A stretch of DNA of 64,000 nucleotides from Knoxdaviesia capensis (GCA_001510575.1 LNGK01000008.1:756340-820339); one strand, 5' to 3'; counted from the stretch's first letter, positions 1-13,919 are shown. Program-made: numbers and translations. The notes: generated from the letters alone by a model not told the origin.

Positions 1-3000
1 CCACCTCGGCAACCCGGCCACCCAGTATGTTTCCACGGCCAAGAGGAAGGCCGGGAGTGTCTCGTGGAGAGTGGGCGGTTTCACGTCTTTACTCTCACCG
101 CAGCCGGCGCCAATGCTCTCGTTCGCCAGCACAGATAAGGCGGAAGAAGGGGGAAGCTGATTTGTGCTCGAGACAAAACATGGAAGCAAACGTGTGTTGA
201 TTTTTTGATTGTCTGTCAGGTAAGCTCTGGGGCGTTCTTGTCCACCCCTTGGTTGCGCCCCGCCGTTTGCGCGTCGCTCGTGACTGTTCATGAGGAGCAG
301 TATGCTCGTGGGGGTACGTTCTGCGTAGGTCGTACTCCGTGCAGAAAACAGGACAGAACCGGGCGCCCATTCCGACCTCGGAATATTGAGTATTAGGGGA
401 AAAAGGGCAGCAGATCGGACTGCTACGACATGACACGACAGCACTACACTGCAGCAGATGACCTGTCCACGCTGGCCTAACGTGCTCTGTTGTTTGTGTG
501 TCTCTCTGTCTGCCGCCTCCAGCCGCTGCTCGCCCGCGTTTCTCTTGTAAGAACCCGTTTGTAAAGACGACGACTGGCGGTGATGCCTGGGCAATACAAG
601 AGGCTGCTACTCGTCAAGTACTCGTACGCCGGACGAGTTGTTGCCCATGATATCTCATCACTCTGAACTGTCTGGATTGTCAAGTGTGTCTCTGTTGAAG
701 AAGAGGGAACTAACATAGCAGAGACAGGAAAAACACACAGCAACGTCAGCTAATCGTCAGACGCCTCCAGAGAATCTAAGAGTGCCACACATACACACCA
801 CCATACACAGTCGCGCAGCTCCTTGTGCGGGCCATTGTATATGCCCTTTCCATATATACGAGTAGAGACGCCAATCCATGGCACATCTCAGAAGAAGAAG
901 AAGATAAGTGATAGGTGTTAACGTCGTGAGCCCAACGCTCTCTCCCACGTGTGGACAAGAACGCGAAGAACGAGGAATGTCATGTGTATGTAGCTGCCAT
1001 CTAGCTAATGCATGGATCCACGGGAGGCGGCGTTCTTTGGTGCTTGCTGTGTGTGGTTTGTTGGGCTGGGCCTGGTGGGGTCCGGCTTATCTGCAGGGAC
1101 CGACCCGAAGAGCCTCATTTTCTAATTTCTCTCTTCGGTCTTGATCCGGCGGAAAACTTTTTTATGTTAAGCGAGGGGGGTGATTGTACTGTACACCCTG
1201 CTACATAGCGACCTTTGGGTTTCCAATTTAGCCCATTATGAATAGGTTGCATGCTTGCATGAGGTGGATAGGTCGATACGTGGGATGAGTGAGGACAGAG
1301 CCGGGAGGGAAGACTCCCTGGTGCATTGATAAGGCGAAGAAGCGAGGAGGGGAGGAGGGGGGGACACTTCTCAGCCGGCGTGCATTATATCCAAGTCAGG
1401 GAGAGATAGAGATACGAGTTGAGTCTAGATAGCGGCTACCAAAGGGTCGAAGCGGGCTTAGTTGGCACGTTCACCTACAGAGTGAAGCACAGCTCTTTAG
1501 CGAAGGTTGAGAGTGCGTGAGACAGGGCCTGGGTCTTCCAGACATGTTCCAGAGCCCACACGGGTGTCAAGTTAGAAGAGAAAAAAAAAGAAGCTTTTTT
1601 CTCTTTGGGGGGGGGGCACTAAAATAATAAGGAAGTAATAGGAAAGAAACATGGGCCGTGACGAGCGGTTATCTCGGGTTTCTCTAGCTTTTGTCGGCTT
1701 CTGCCCTGGTCTGTATCCACACGAGGATAAGGCGAGAGAGGAATGAAGACTGAGCATGAGAGAGAGAGAAAGAGAGGGGAGGAGGGGGGTGGTTGGAGCG
1801 GGTAAAATGGACACACGCGCATTTGATAGTGCATGGATGGAGGTCTGCGAATGCTCCCCTTTTTGAAGCGATGCACGTTTTTTTGTTTTGTTTTAGACCT
1901 TGGCCCTAGAGCTGGACATCGATGGACAGGATGGATGTACCGTATGTTCCCACTTGGTGCGAGTGGGACGTGTGAAGCAAGATGAGAGAGAAAGCTTCAC
2001 GGTTGGGTGGGGGCGTGGAAGGGAAGCTGTGGCGGGCTTGTGCGTGCTTGCTTGGTGGCCCGTCTGTGGACCTCAAGTCTGGAATTCTCGGGTTTGAATG
2101 GCGGTGTGTACAGTACGTGTGTGTGTATGTGTGCGTTTTTCTTCTCACGATGACCGTTAGATATCACCATGTGGCATGCACGCACCGCTGATAGACCATG
2201 ACGTGATTGCTGCTCTTCGGAGATAGATCTCATCCGTTCGTATTGCCAATACACACACACTTCATCGGTGATTCATACCCAGGTTTCTACTTTCTCTTCT
2301 TTCTCAGTCTCATGTCTGACAGAGAAAAAAGAAGGAATTTTTCTCTCTGGCCCTCACTAACCTTTTATTCTATTTTATACTTTTTCATTTTTTTCTTCGC
2401 CTCCCCTCTTGATATCAAACTTACACTCAACTCCTCGGTGAGACCGTGAAAAGTACCGAGTGGGCCAAAGATGGATCCATTCCTTTACTGTTACGGTAGC
2501 TAAAAAATGAGATAGGAGGAAAAAAAAAAGAAAGCAGAAACAAAAGGGTATACCCACCCACTTCAACCCCTGGGCCAGCTTACCCGGCGTGCAGTGCATG
2601 CCGAATGGATTGTGGTATCCTCTCGTTTGGTGTGTGAGTGAGTGTGTGTGGTGTATACAAAACGAGAGTGCATAGGATGTCAAAGCGATCGATTGGCTGG
2701 GATAAATGGCTTTTCCCTGCGCTGGCCTTGTTTCCATACCCTCGTGAACTGGGTGGATACAAGATCCAATGAGGAAAAGACACTCCGAGGTGTGCAGAGA
2801 GATTGGACAGCCGCGTTCCCTCCCCCCCCCGCCCCCTTCCTAGCTCACGATGACTGTATGACTGTTTTTTTGCTTAAAAGGGAGAGCGGTTCCGTGACGT
2901 TACGAGAAAAGGCAGGGGACAACACTTGGGCTTCGCACGATGCTTCTCGAAACGAAACCCAGCGGTTGACGGGTGGTGGTGAGGCGAAGGTGAGCAGAGC

Positions 3001-4393
3001 CGCAAGGGGCAGGGTAACCTTGAAGGGGGGATTCTTTGAACGGGCCGACAACGATATGGAAAGGTCCAGAAGAAAACAAAAGAAGGACAAAACGGTTACG
3101 AAGGGGGCGTCGTCCGATTGATAGATAGCATCTGCAGGATGCGATGTATGCAGTACGCTGTACGCGTGTTCCCGACCTAGGACAGCTGCTGGGCCTGAGA
3201 TTCGAGGAATAAGGAACGAGAGAACCGGCGTTGATGTCCGGGATGTCTCTTTTTGTCTGCAAACGTGGGATATGCACACACACTTTTCGGCAGAGCCTCA
3301 ATTTCTCTTCATAAACAGTCTGGCAGGACCAACTGTCACCAGAAACAGGCACCGGCCAGGGGGGGCAACAGCAAGTCTAAACTACCGGATTGGACGGCCA
3401 AGGGGTGCCTAGATGGCTTCGCGTGTCCTAAACCGATGCATTTGTCCCCAACATCCTGTGAGGGAGCTCTGGACCACCAACGGCGTGTTGGCGGTGGCTT
3501 GTTGACTCAGAGACGGCGGTTCCTTTTATCACGACGTGGAAGAGCGAGGAGACGCGGCTTTGAGGAGTTCGTATCGGACAACGTCAGAAGTGTATGCATT
3601 CTTAAAAAGAGCGAACAGACTGCCCTCCTTAATCTATCGCCGCCGCCGCCGCCGCCAGTTATTTTTATCTTTTTTTTTTTTTTTTTGACGTGCTGGTCCC
3701 AAGCGGTGCGCCTATGACATAGGCTCGGTATATTAAATTTTTTCGCCGGCTTGCAAAGGTTGGCGGTCTAGCGCTAACCGCCGGAATTTCGTGCCGTGCA
3801 TTCCCATGTGGTCTGGACCATCCAATTTTCAGTGAGAAAGCCGACCTTGTCCTTCCACGGCTTTCGTTGTCAGGCTCTCATCGATGATCCCTGGACAGTA
3901 CAGTAGAGAGAGAGGGAAAGAAAGAAAAAAGAATCGAAAATCTCTGCCCTTCGTTTTCTAGCTTGTGTCCTTATCTGTGGAACACTAAGTGGGACCGACT
4001 GTGACTGTCTCCGTCGAAGGAGGGGCGTGTATCCAGCAAGAAATAGCTGAGGAAGAGAGAAAAGCGTGCTTGTCAGGCTGGTGCTGGTGCTGCTTGCCCT
4101 CAAACCTGGTGATTTCACGCACGCAGCAAGACACCAGTGATGGCTGTTGATGAGTGACTTGCTGACTGCCTGCAGATGGATGCGACCAGACACGATGTTG
4201 CACGCTGGTGAGTGGTGAGACTCAGTATATCAAAGTGCGTGAGTGTGCGTAGGCCAGAAACTCTGAACTACCGAAAGAGGGGGGGGGGGCAACACCTGGT
4301 GTCAGGAACAACACGGGCGACAAGAGACGACCTTGGTCATACCACGCGTGGGGCCTGCCTGAGACATCTCGGTGGCATGTCTGCCTTTGATCG

Positions 4394-4417
4394 AAGTGCT
4401 GTATACGTACAGCACTT
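4394..4417. repeat. Perfect inverted repeat, 10-bp arms
   Basis: The arms AAGTGCTGTA and TACAGCACTT are exact reverse complements separated by the four bases TACG. It could form a hairpin or bind a dimeric protein. No T-run follows it, so it does not look like a terminator. Confidence 0.7.
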
Positions 4418-6050
4418 GCATCGTAGAGTCGAGAAGGGACTGTCCGTTCTGATAGTCCCAAGCTGCCAGCGTTGAACGTGTGCATCCCAAAAAAAAAAAG
4501 AGAAAAAAAAGGAAGAAAAAAAAAGCACGCCAGACTTAGTCTCCGAAACCGCAGCCACCCAACCAAGCCCGGAAAAACTTAGCCCTCCCGGCCGAATGAA
4601 TGAATCCATGTCGGTGAGACCAGGCAAGCCGCCCGGGTAAATGCCGATGCCACTGCCATCCATCCATCCAAGTCCAGCGGGTATAATCGAATCGTACCTG
4701 TCTGACATCGTGCTGCTATGCTGGGTGTGATTTTTTCCAGCACGGGCTTCCCTCACCGGAGCTATCTACGGGAGGGGTTGCCGATGTTCGGCTGCATATT
4801 TCTACCCGCCTGGACTACAGGTTCCCGGGTCTTATCGTCTGCTCTGACTGACTCTGACGATCTGACCCCAACGCTCGCCCAGATGGTGTGACCAGTGTGA
4901 GGAGCGCGCTGCTTCTCATAGGGCCGGCTATGCTCTGTCTGCCGATCCAGCGTGGGTTCAACCCTACGACGAGTGCATGGTGGCATGGCTGCTGGTATCC
5001 CAAGAATAGCCACGGCACCGGTATTGCGGCTTTACCGGCAACTAAATCCAGCAATTTCCCCCAAAGTAACAATCTCCCATGATGCACACCCACTGCAACC
5101 GTATAAGGCAGGCGACCAACATTCAGCGATGCACGGCGTTGGGTCTGCTGGCTGTGCACTCGGCCTGCCTACCTGGGAAACCGACCAGGACTTTTCGTCC
5201 CCTCTCCCCAATTTATATGGGAAGCGGGAACGACCGCACATTTTGGGCTTTTATAGGATTAACCGATGGTATCTCGTGGAAGGGGTTTCGCACAAGGAAA
5301 ATTTGACTGGAAATATGAGAGCACCTGTTTCTTAACGGATGGCCTGGACTGTAGGGTTCAACCCTGATAATCCACTCCCTCTCACTGACATGTCCCTTCC
5401 GTATCGCCTTCTCGCTCGAGCGTCGAAGTTGCTTCCGGATTCTCGTTGTTTCCCTCTAGTAATGGCAGTAGTTATCATCATATATATGTTAGACTTGTGG
5501 CCAGTTGATGTCCATTGACAATGACATCTTGCTCGAAGGCCAAGCCCCAACAAACAGTTGACTTCTATGAATAGGCTCACGTACACGATATTTTGATCCT
5601 ATAGACGACGGCCGGTGAAAAACTGCGCTGTGGGTTCCTCAGCTGGTGGTTGACCGCCACTCGCGGGAGCGCGGACTTGCCACGGGTCTCTTGAACCTGC
5701 TCAGGCTGAGCAGGACGACGTCGATATCTGGTTCGTGTGCCGATTCGGGGGGTTTTCGTCGACCACCGTGAAAGCGCTGCAGCCTCTGGCACGGGTGTGC
5801 GGGCGGAGACGGAGTGGCCCCTCGGCGAACTGCTTGAGGGACACGAGTTATCCTCGTTAGTGTTGAAGCCAGACGACGACGGGCTCGATCTGGGCTGCGT
5901 ATGAGCCATAGTGCACGTTTTTGTTGTTTCTGGTGCTGCGAAAATGTTGGTAGGACTTCACATACGGTGCCATTCTCGCTGCCGTCACCCCTGCATTTTC
6001 TCGAACTGTGGTGGGCTTTCGGTCGGTATCTTTTTTTGAGCATCTCAATA

Positions 6051-6085
6051 TATCCCAATGTATCCCAATATATCCCAATATATCC
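6051..6085. repeat. Tandem 10-bp repeat (TATCCCAATA)
   Basis: About three and a half copies of TATCCCAATA are visible, one with a single change (TATCCCAATG). No gene is associated. Confidence 0.85.
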
Positions 6086-6478
6086 AGTGGCACACAGCAG
6101 AAGAGAAGACAATGTCCCAAGGGACGTTTCTGTCAGCACTGGGCCCCTTTACGGGCTCCATTATGCAGGGAATGCACCATGCGCGGCCGCCCCGCCAGCC
6201 GATGCAGAGTCAAGGAGGGCCTGCACAGAAGTCCTATACCGAGTGGATTCTTCGAGAGAAAAAGGAAGTAACAAAACGGCGAAGGAGTATCTCTCTCTCT
6301 CTCTCGAGGAGGTTCACGTTGGAAGTTGGAATTTGGAGTTGGAGGCCGAAGCAAAGATAGCCAAAGGTCGCCTTGATGCCAATTCTTGTGCATGCACCGG
6401 ACGAGACGATGTGTCTTTTACACCCAAGACGGCTGGCTGCTCGCGATAAGGGTGTGGCTGATAACACAAGCCCACATG

Positions 6479-6480
<2 letters not shown>

Positions 6481-6508
<28 letters not shown>
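6481..6508. repeat. (GT)14 microsatellite
   Basis: An uninterrupted GT dinucleotide run of 28 bases, followed by an imperfect GT-rich stretch. Confidence 0.95.
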
Positions 6509-6514
<6 letters not shown>

Positions 6515-9500
6515 TGGTGTTCATGTGCCTTGGTTTTGATACTAAAAAGCTTCTCGCGACATGCCCCTCTGTAGATAGTTCACTTGTAAGACACATGCTG
6601 TCACGTCTAGGCAGAGATATGGACGGGCACGAGCGTGGAAAAAGAGACAACAGAATGGGTGTGTGTGTCTCGAATATACTGTACATGGCGAACCTGACGA
6701 TAAGCGAAAGAGAGCACGTTCTGAAGATGACCGCAGACAATTGGCTTATGGATTTTTCAAGCAAAGACCCTCTTCATTCATATTCTGATACTGGATTGGA
6801 GGGCTTCAATTTTTCCTTTTTTTCCTTTAGATAAAATTTTTTTTTCGTGTGGGCAAAAAAGCAAGGAAGATAACGACGATACATACGGTGTAAGGATACC
6901 TTCACTTTTCAAGCTCTGGCGGTTTTGTTTTTCTCTCTCTCTTCTCGCCCTTCGTCGCTTATCCCGGTGAGTTCCGCGATACGAGACAGCAAAGGGAACA
7001 AGAGAAGACCACAAAAAGAGTGGTCTGGAACAAAAAAACGCCTATAGAGGACCTACACACACACCCCCTCTGCCGCCCCCCCCTGTCTGTCTATTCTTTT
7101 GCTGTATCCCTCTCGGAGTCTCCATAGATGGCGTGCTGGATGGGACACCGATGGAGCAGAAGAAAAAAAACAGGACATGCGGTGGACGGGACACACGATT
7201 CCGTGGGTGAAAACGGGCAAGTGGGAACTTTGAACCCTTCCAGGAGGATTTGTGTGCGTTCTAGGGGCCCAGCAAAGCGGAGGGCATTTTGTGCTCTGTG
7301 AGCGACCGAGTGAGATCGGTTTGCCCTGTTGAGCTTGGCAGAGACGAAGGCCCCCCTCTTCCCGTGTGTAGTACGGTAGTAGGTTGAAAGAAACAGAAAA
7401 AAAAAAAGGGGGGGGGGGAGGGGCGCGATAATGACTCCAGAATGGCGCGAGATCGGGCGACTGTCTTATGCTCTTTTGGAGGAGTTCGCCCTCAAGAATG
7501 CATTCACCTCTTGTATTTGCGTGTAAAAAGCCCTATCGGCATGTTGAGAAAACAAACGAGAGGTGACCTAAAAATGCGGTGACAGCGAAATATTTCCGGT
7601 GCCGTCTCCCCCCGAACGACTGGTCCTCGAGCCAAACACCGAGTGTGAGATAGAAAGAGGGAAAAACATGACGATACCCTCAGAGAGTGGGAGCAGGACT
7701 GGGCTGCACCCCCACTTTCCGAGTGGTACTCTTCACTGTTTCGTCGGAATCCACTGAGCGAGGCTTAGAAACACAGAGAGCAGCCAGAAGAACAGGAGTC
7801 GGGCTGGAAAAGATCGCCATTGGATCAACATCGCTGCAGGGGTGGGGTTGGTTTCGCGAAGGAGGCGTGTGGGTGTGGTGTTATCGTGGGAGCAAAAACC
7901 TTCCTAAAACGAAGTCGGGAATGCTGTGTATCCCTGCATCAAGATCTTGACAGCTTTATTTATAACTGTGGTCTTTTGGTATGGGAGGGATTTTGAGAGA
8001 TGTGGCTATCTGGAGCGGACTGGTGACGGCAGACTTCGTGGGAGGAGATACTAATGTGATCTTGGAGACGCCAGGCATAGATCTGTCTGGTGGACTCCTG
8101 GATTGGGCAGAGAACCCGACACCGGCGAGGAACGGCCCACCACAAACACACACCTTCCTATCCGTCCTGAGCCCCGGAGTCCGTGATCTCCCCGGTGGAG
8201 GGTCCCCGGATGGCCTGTTCGTTGTCTTGGTAGCAACATGGTCTTTCTCCCCCCGCATGCACCAGCATCACATTTCGCCGCTCTGGAGAACTCTGACCCA
8301 TGCTGTGCCTCGAGGGGGGGAAAGCATGTGAGGCTCGCTCAGGTGCACCCCGTGCCCCCGAAAGACAGCACCTGGGACGTGTGAGGGGAGTTGTCATGGT
8401 GAGCTACCTACCTCCCTATGGATGTCAGATGGCCCGTGTATGTAACTCTGCGTCACCACCTGCTCTTCTGTGCCGTTTCGAACCCCCACAGTGTTGAGTC
8501 CCTCGGCACCCAGCACCCAGCCTGGCCCGACCAAGCTGTGTAACACATTCCCATCCTATATAAGAACGCCGAGTACTACATGTAGACAGCTGATGTTGGT
8601 TGGCTCGGCATTTCTGTTGTACCTACCCCAGACTGCGCCTCCTGCGTTGTGACGAGCGGAAATTGGAATTGGCTACGTAGGATACAGACATGGTCGGCCC
8701 AGGACGACCAGACCGTGGGACAGTATTTGTCAGAAAAGAGACATCTCGAGGAGTGTGTGCGATTCTATCTTGATGAAACTGTACAAGGTGCCGGAAGAGC
8801 TGGCTGAGAATCTGGGGCAGGACGGATTGAAAGTTTGTATATAGTTAGGAGGCTTGTGCACAGAGAAGGTCTTGTTCAAGATGATGACGGGTGTGAGGTG
8901 TTATGCCACATACAGGTACCTATATATAACACGCGGATCAAGAGGGTGGTAAGGAACTAGATCTATCTGGCCTCAAAATATCAAATAGGGAGCCGTCTAT
9001 TCAGGGTCTGATAAACCCTTACTATGCAAGCTCCGGCCACGGCGGATATCACGGGGACCACCCAGTGCTACCACATAAGCTCACAAACAACGAGAGGGAT
9101 ATACACCCCCCGGCAGCGGTTCCGCACTTCACCTTCACTACCGCCGCCAATGTCGCTGGATGTTGGATTCCACAGCTCTGACAGGTTGCTCAGGGTTCCA
9201 CCCAGGAGCGGTGTTAGTGGCTTGTCCTCGTGTGATGTGGGAAGAAGAGGTGATTCCATGCAGTCTCTCTGGGAGGAGGTCCTGTACACACCATATAGTA
9301 CATACAAGCCCGTGTGATTCCTCGACCAACAACTACCACATGCATGAAAGTCGACCTTACCTACTTGAAGGTAGTCTGGTGCCAGCTGGCAGAACCCCCA
9401 AAAAGCCCCAAAAGAAGGGTCACGCCCAGCCAAGCTTTAGCTAAAGTCCAAATGCCGCCGCTTATCCCAGCTTAATTACTGACTTCCTCCTTTTTTTATC

Positions 9501-10019
9501 TTTTTTTTTTTTTTATCGTGGGATGGCAGGCTAGCCCACGGACTGAGTTGATATCACATTACTTTTCTTGATATAAAACATGATAGCATGCAGAACCACT
9601 ACCACCTTCTTGTGCGTGTGTATGGGTGAGTTTGCTGCTCGCTTCCTTCGCGTGCCGCGCGTTGTTACAGTGGACTTTCTCCAAAAAGGACTTGGCGGCC
9701 CTTTGCACCTTTTTCTTTGTCTTTCGTTATCGTGGCTAGAGACAGAGGGAGAGAGAACGGAAAACAGAGGCGGAGGTTGTGAGACGGAGTTGGAAATAAC
9801 AAACTTGTTAGTCCTTGGGTTGCGGTGTGGCGAGATACGGAGTCGGGCACATACACAGCCTGGAAATCATTCATCTGCGCCTTTCGTCTGGGTCGATTCA
9901 TGCCAACGGTTGGCGAAATCTTTCGTATTTTTCTCGGTTGGATTTCTTCCACCACCGCCGGAGGAAGTTTCATTGCGTGTGCCAGTATACGAGTGTACGA
10001 GTCCGCTATGATGACAACC

Positions 10020-10060
10020 AAAGAAAAGGGAAAGAAAAGGGAAAGAAAAGGGAAAGAAAT
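10020..10060. repeat. Tandem purine repeat, 11-bp unit
   Basis: The unit AAAGAAAAGGG is repeated about three and a half times, forming a purine-only strand. Confidence 0.85.
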
Positions 10061-12423
10061 CAAAACACAAGAAGGGAGGGACTGGCTCCCGTTAAAGTTA
10101 TTTCAAGCGAGGCGACAGCTGGCACACATATCCTGCGGTCCTCGCTGGCCTCGCTGTGCGGGATTAAACTGTTTCTTTCAGTGTGCAAATGCAGGATTGC
10201 GGTGGTGGCGGTGGTGGTCCGGCAGGTCGGCGGGAACGGTGATAGCTCACATTGGCACTGGCACTGGGACCCGGAGAGTTGGAGAAGGGCTGAAGCGCGG
10301 GCGGGCTCATCACCGACACCGACTACGGAAAGCCTGAGAGTGAGTGAGCGTGGGAGTGGGAGGCTTCTGACTTCCAGACAAGGCTAGGACGAGTTACACT
10401 CAGACGTGGTCGGTCGTCTTTCGTGTCTATCGTTGGGGGTGCAGGCCAAGCGATATATGTGAGCTGGTCTGCAGAGGGGGAATACAAAAGAAAGACAAGG
10501 ATCCCTAGAGTACTGAAGAAACTCTGTTGAAGCTTTTCTGCTCTTGGCCGAGGTTTCCGCGCTGTTTGACTTGGATATCGATAACTTTCTGTTTCCTGTG
10601 GCTCGATGTTTCGGTCCCAGACCACCCACGGAGACAAAAACCCCACGACCCTAAACCTTGAAAGTGAGGCTCGCATCTGGGATGGCTTCTTGCAGTTCTG
10701 AGATGGGCGAGGACAGCGCCAGCCTGACTTGGATGTGACGGAATCTTCAGCTGCAGGAAAGTTGGAGAAACTGCATACGTGGGCGAAAGAAGAAATCTCA
10801 TTACGAAATGCAAACTCCCTGTTCTATCTCAGAAAAGAACGAGACAAACCCTACGAGAAAATCCCCCCAAAAAATAAGAAAAATAAGAAAGATAAAAAAT
10901 AAAAACCACCGCAACACTGAGCGGTGGCCAAGCCAAGATGGGCTGAAGCGGGCTGTAGCCATACCGAGCCGGCCAGATTAGGGAAGTTGGAGAAGATACG
11001 TACAGTACGTCGTGAAGGCCTCGCCGGGCACCGAATGCGCCGCATGTCGGATGTTCTTTTGAGACTTTCTGGGACTCCAACCGCGGGGACCTGGGCATTG
11101 CTGTTTTCTTTTCTCTCTTGTTTCTTGACGCAGGCTGTCGGCACAGCACTTCTGGGTCGGAGGAGCCGAGCCCACACTTTCCGTGCTAAGGATTGCCTGG
11201 CAAGTTGGTATGTGTGTAGGAGATACGCATTGCTTGGGGGACGGAACGAAGAGCACCAGAGTTTTAAAAACCGGCCAGCTAAAACATCATGATTACAATT
11301 GTATGAGAGCCTGGAGGACTTATAGAAAAACCATCCACGACTATTACCGACCCAACTTTCTCAATTCCCAGGAACCATCGAAGGAAAATAGCCTCTCTTT
11401 ACGTCATGCTGTGATATTTGCTGGCGCCTGTATTGATTGCTCGCAAAAACACAACCAGTACCATACGGCGGACGCCATGCACAGCCAATCACGCCGACCG
11501 GTCAGCCTGCCAGCGAACCAAACCCCTATTACACAGGACCCAGCGTGTTTTTGAGTGCCGCAAAGTGGTATTCCGGGCTTGGCCTCATTGGCGTGGGGCA
11601 GGGCAGGACAACGGATCATCAGCAGCAGTGGGTGATTCCACATCGCCGTCCCCCCCGAGTACAATTATGTGTTTTGAAGGGGGGGTGTACCGCTCGGGCT
11701 GGGTTTCCTTTAGACTGCGTTTCTATCACCAGAAACCAGGGGATCGGTGTCCGTCCCAGGACCGACCGTTCTCAATCTCCGACCGAGAGACTGGCTTGCC
11801 ACCTGCTGACTGACTTACCTATTGTGCCTGTTCCTAGGGCCGGAAGCAGAGAGCCCTGGCAAGAGAGAGAGAGGGAGAGAGAGTCTTGAGACACCACGTA
11901 GTTACAGGAACGCTTATGTAGCACTACAGGGCGGATGCGGCGTCATGGTTGGCCTAGCGGTGATAGATGTATTTTTGGAAATTCCGTGCATTCCAAGAGG
12001 GCGAAAAAAAGCAGTGAGACATGGAGAAGAGAGACCTCTAGAGATTGGAGTGCTGAGATTGACTCTGTTTCGCCCGGAAGCAGGCAAAAAAGTTTCAGAG
12101 ACATCGTAAGAGGCTCTCTTTGACTGGCCTGCGATGGACATCTTGGGCTAGGCCGTGTGCCCTGATGTTGACATTTGCTAACACACATGATAATGCCCGA
12201 CGCTTATTACCTGAACGCCAACGCATATTGAGCGCCCGTACGGGAATTGCGTACCTTTGTAACATTATGTACGAGTCAAGTTTGTATACGCACATGAACA
12301 TTACGCGATGCAAGAGTTGAAATAGCCAAACATAACGGTCTCCATGACAAGTCCCCTCTTGAAATGTCGCGGAAGAGGGCGTTCATGCATCACCGCCTTT
12401 TGCGAAAGCTAAACTGGCTGGTT

Positions 12424-12425
<2 letters not shown>

Positions 12426-12476
<51 letters not shown>
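12426..12476. repeat. (TC)n microsatellite
   Basis: An uninterrupted TC dinucleotide run of 51 bases, the longest microsatellite in the window. Confidence 0.95.
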
Positions 12477-12478
<2 letters not shown>

Positions 12479-12849
12479 AGGCGATGTTACCCAGTCCAGT
12501 CCAGGATTGCGAACCTCGGAACAGGCTTTTCAACCATTTCATGTGCTGCCGATCAGGCGTCGCCCCCGCTGAAAGTTGATGCCCGGCTCGGGGGTTCGGG
12601 CGCTAGAGACCAGCCGAGAAAATGTGGCGGTTTGGCGGTAACAAGCATCAACAGGGAACAACAGGTGAGTTCTCTCGTTTCAGCAGTGCTGTTTGATGGT
12701 GGTTTTGCCCCTATGCCGGCAGACAGCAGAGAGCGATCGATACAAGTCAGGCCAGACAAAGACAGAGAAGCAACGCAAAGCACAACCGCGGCTTCGGCCC
12801 AGCCGTGCCACATTGGCGAACAAGCAAGCAGTAAGAAAAAGAACATGAA

Positions 12850-12905
12850 GTGTGTGAGTGTGGGTGTGAGTGTGAGTGTGAGTGTGAGTGTGAATGTGTG
12901 TGTGA
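12850..12905. repeat. GTGAGT-type hexamer repeat
   Basis: Imperfect tandem copies of the hexamer GTGAGT, degrading into GTGTGTGAAT at the right end. Confidence 0.85.
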
Positions 12906-13199
12906 ATATGTGTGCGAACATGTGTGCCCTGACAGCGTGACGAGGACCGGTACATCATCCCACCAGCCTTCCACAGGCGGAATCACAAGTACCTGCACCC
13001 AAGTGGCCAGGAACCCGTCTGCGTGCCTTCCTAATCCTTTGCGGCTCCATCTCGAACCCGCCTTCCTTCCCTGATCGTTCTCGTTCGCCGGGCTTTGGAT
13101 TTGCTGTACCCCCACGAGTCGCTACCAAAAAAGCACAGCACGCACCACAAGCCAGCTGGAGGGAGGCTAACAGAAGAGAACGAGAGAGGAAAGATCATC

Positions 13200-13919
13200 C
13201 CACACGCCCCTCCCCCCCTCCCCTGTTCGGATTTTTTTTGTCACTCCATCGTATCTATCCGTTATCTAAGCCACACCCCCTCCCCTCTTCTTCGATTTTT
13301 CTTTTCTCACTCCCCCTCCTGCCCTCCCCCCCCTTCTGGAAAAGATGGAAAGTGCTACTGCCTCTCTGCATCATCCCGATTAAAACCAGCAGGAATCACC
13401 TCGTTTAGTCCATTGTCACTAAATCTTTCCTGGACTCTCCCATTATTGTTCCTTTTTTGTATTTCCTTTTCTTCTCTCTTCGTCTCCCTCGTCTAGATCT
13501 TTCTTCTCTTTCTATTTTTCTTCTTCTTCTGTTCTCCATTCCTATCCTACGTATCTTCATATCCCCATCGCTTCTCTCTCCCTGGTACTACTTATTGATC
13601 TCTCACATCGGTATCGTGAGAAGAAGTCGAAGAGAGAAAGAACATAACCCATTCCTCAGCAACTGGCCTTGCTCTCTCGGACTTTTTCCTCTGACCTTCC
13701 CTCAGCCTCATTGAACTATCGGACGACCGGCCGCATTCTCTTTCGTCTTCAAAACACTCCCGATTTACACAAGTTGAGCTCACAACTCTTGTGTACCGTT
13801 CCATCCGCATCTTCCATATCCAATCGCACACCATCCGCTTTCTCCCAGTCTCTCCCACTCTCTCAGTGGTGAGAACCCTCTTGCGAATTCTTCACCTTCA
13901 ACAGTTTCCTGCTTCCACC
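13200..13919 (+). promoter_or_regulatory. Pyrimidine-rich leader/promoter of creD
   Basis: The coding strand becomes strongly C/T-rich from about 13,205 to 13,560 (runs of CCCCTCC and TTCTTCTTCT) and stays TC-rich up to the start codon. Such tracts are common just upstream of, or in, the 5' untranslated regions of ascomycete genes. The same architecture precedes the SLM1, RIB3 and WSC genes here. No specific binding site is claimed. Confidence 0.5.

Larger units (their letters stand above)
1..13190. other. Long gene-free region
   Basis: I find no protein-coding gene, tRNA or rRNA here. Open frames on both strands are all under about 200 residues, low in complexity (Ser/Pro/Leu runs from CT-rich DNA, Val/Cys runs from GT-rich DNA), overlap each other in several frames, and lack the GC-rich third positions of the true genes further right. 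The region carries many homopolymer runs (A, G or T of 8-12) and several simple repeats listed separately. Thirteen kilobases without a gene is unusual for an ascomycete. Unannotated long non-coding RNA cannot be excluded. Confidence 0.6.

Noticed and set aside
4930..4975. Possible tRNA T-arm GGGTTCAACCC
   Set aside because: The motif recurs at 5,356 without A box, acceptor stem or T-run; most likely chance.
5639..6139. 166-residue frame with GYIGIYWDTLGYIE repeats
   Set aside because: The repeated peptide is just the translation of the TATCCCAATA tandem repeat; no family match.
8768..9015. TGATGA/CTGA pairs suggestive of further C/D snoRNAs
   Set aside because: Spacing is too short (44 bases) or too long (130 bases), and no rRNA complementarity was seen.
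9815..10387. 190-residue plus-strand frame
   Set aside because: It crosses the AAAGAAAAGGG tandem repeat, overlaps a 170-residue frame in another phase, and lacks codon bias.
11945..11965. A box-like TTGGCCTAGCGGTGA
   Set aside because: No B box within tRNA distance and no cloverleaf.
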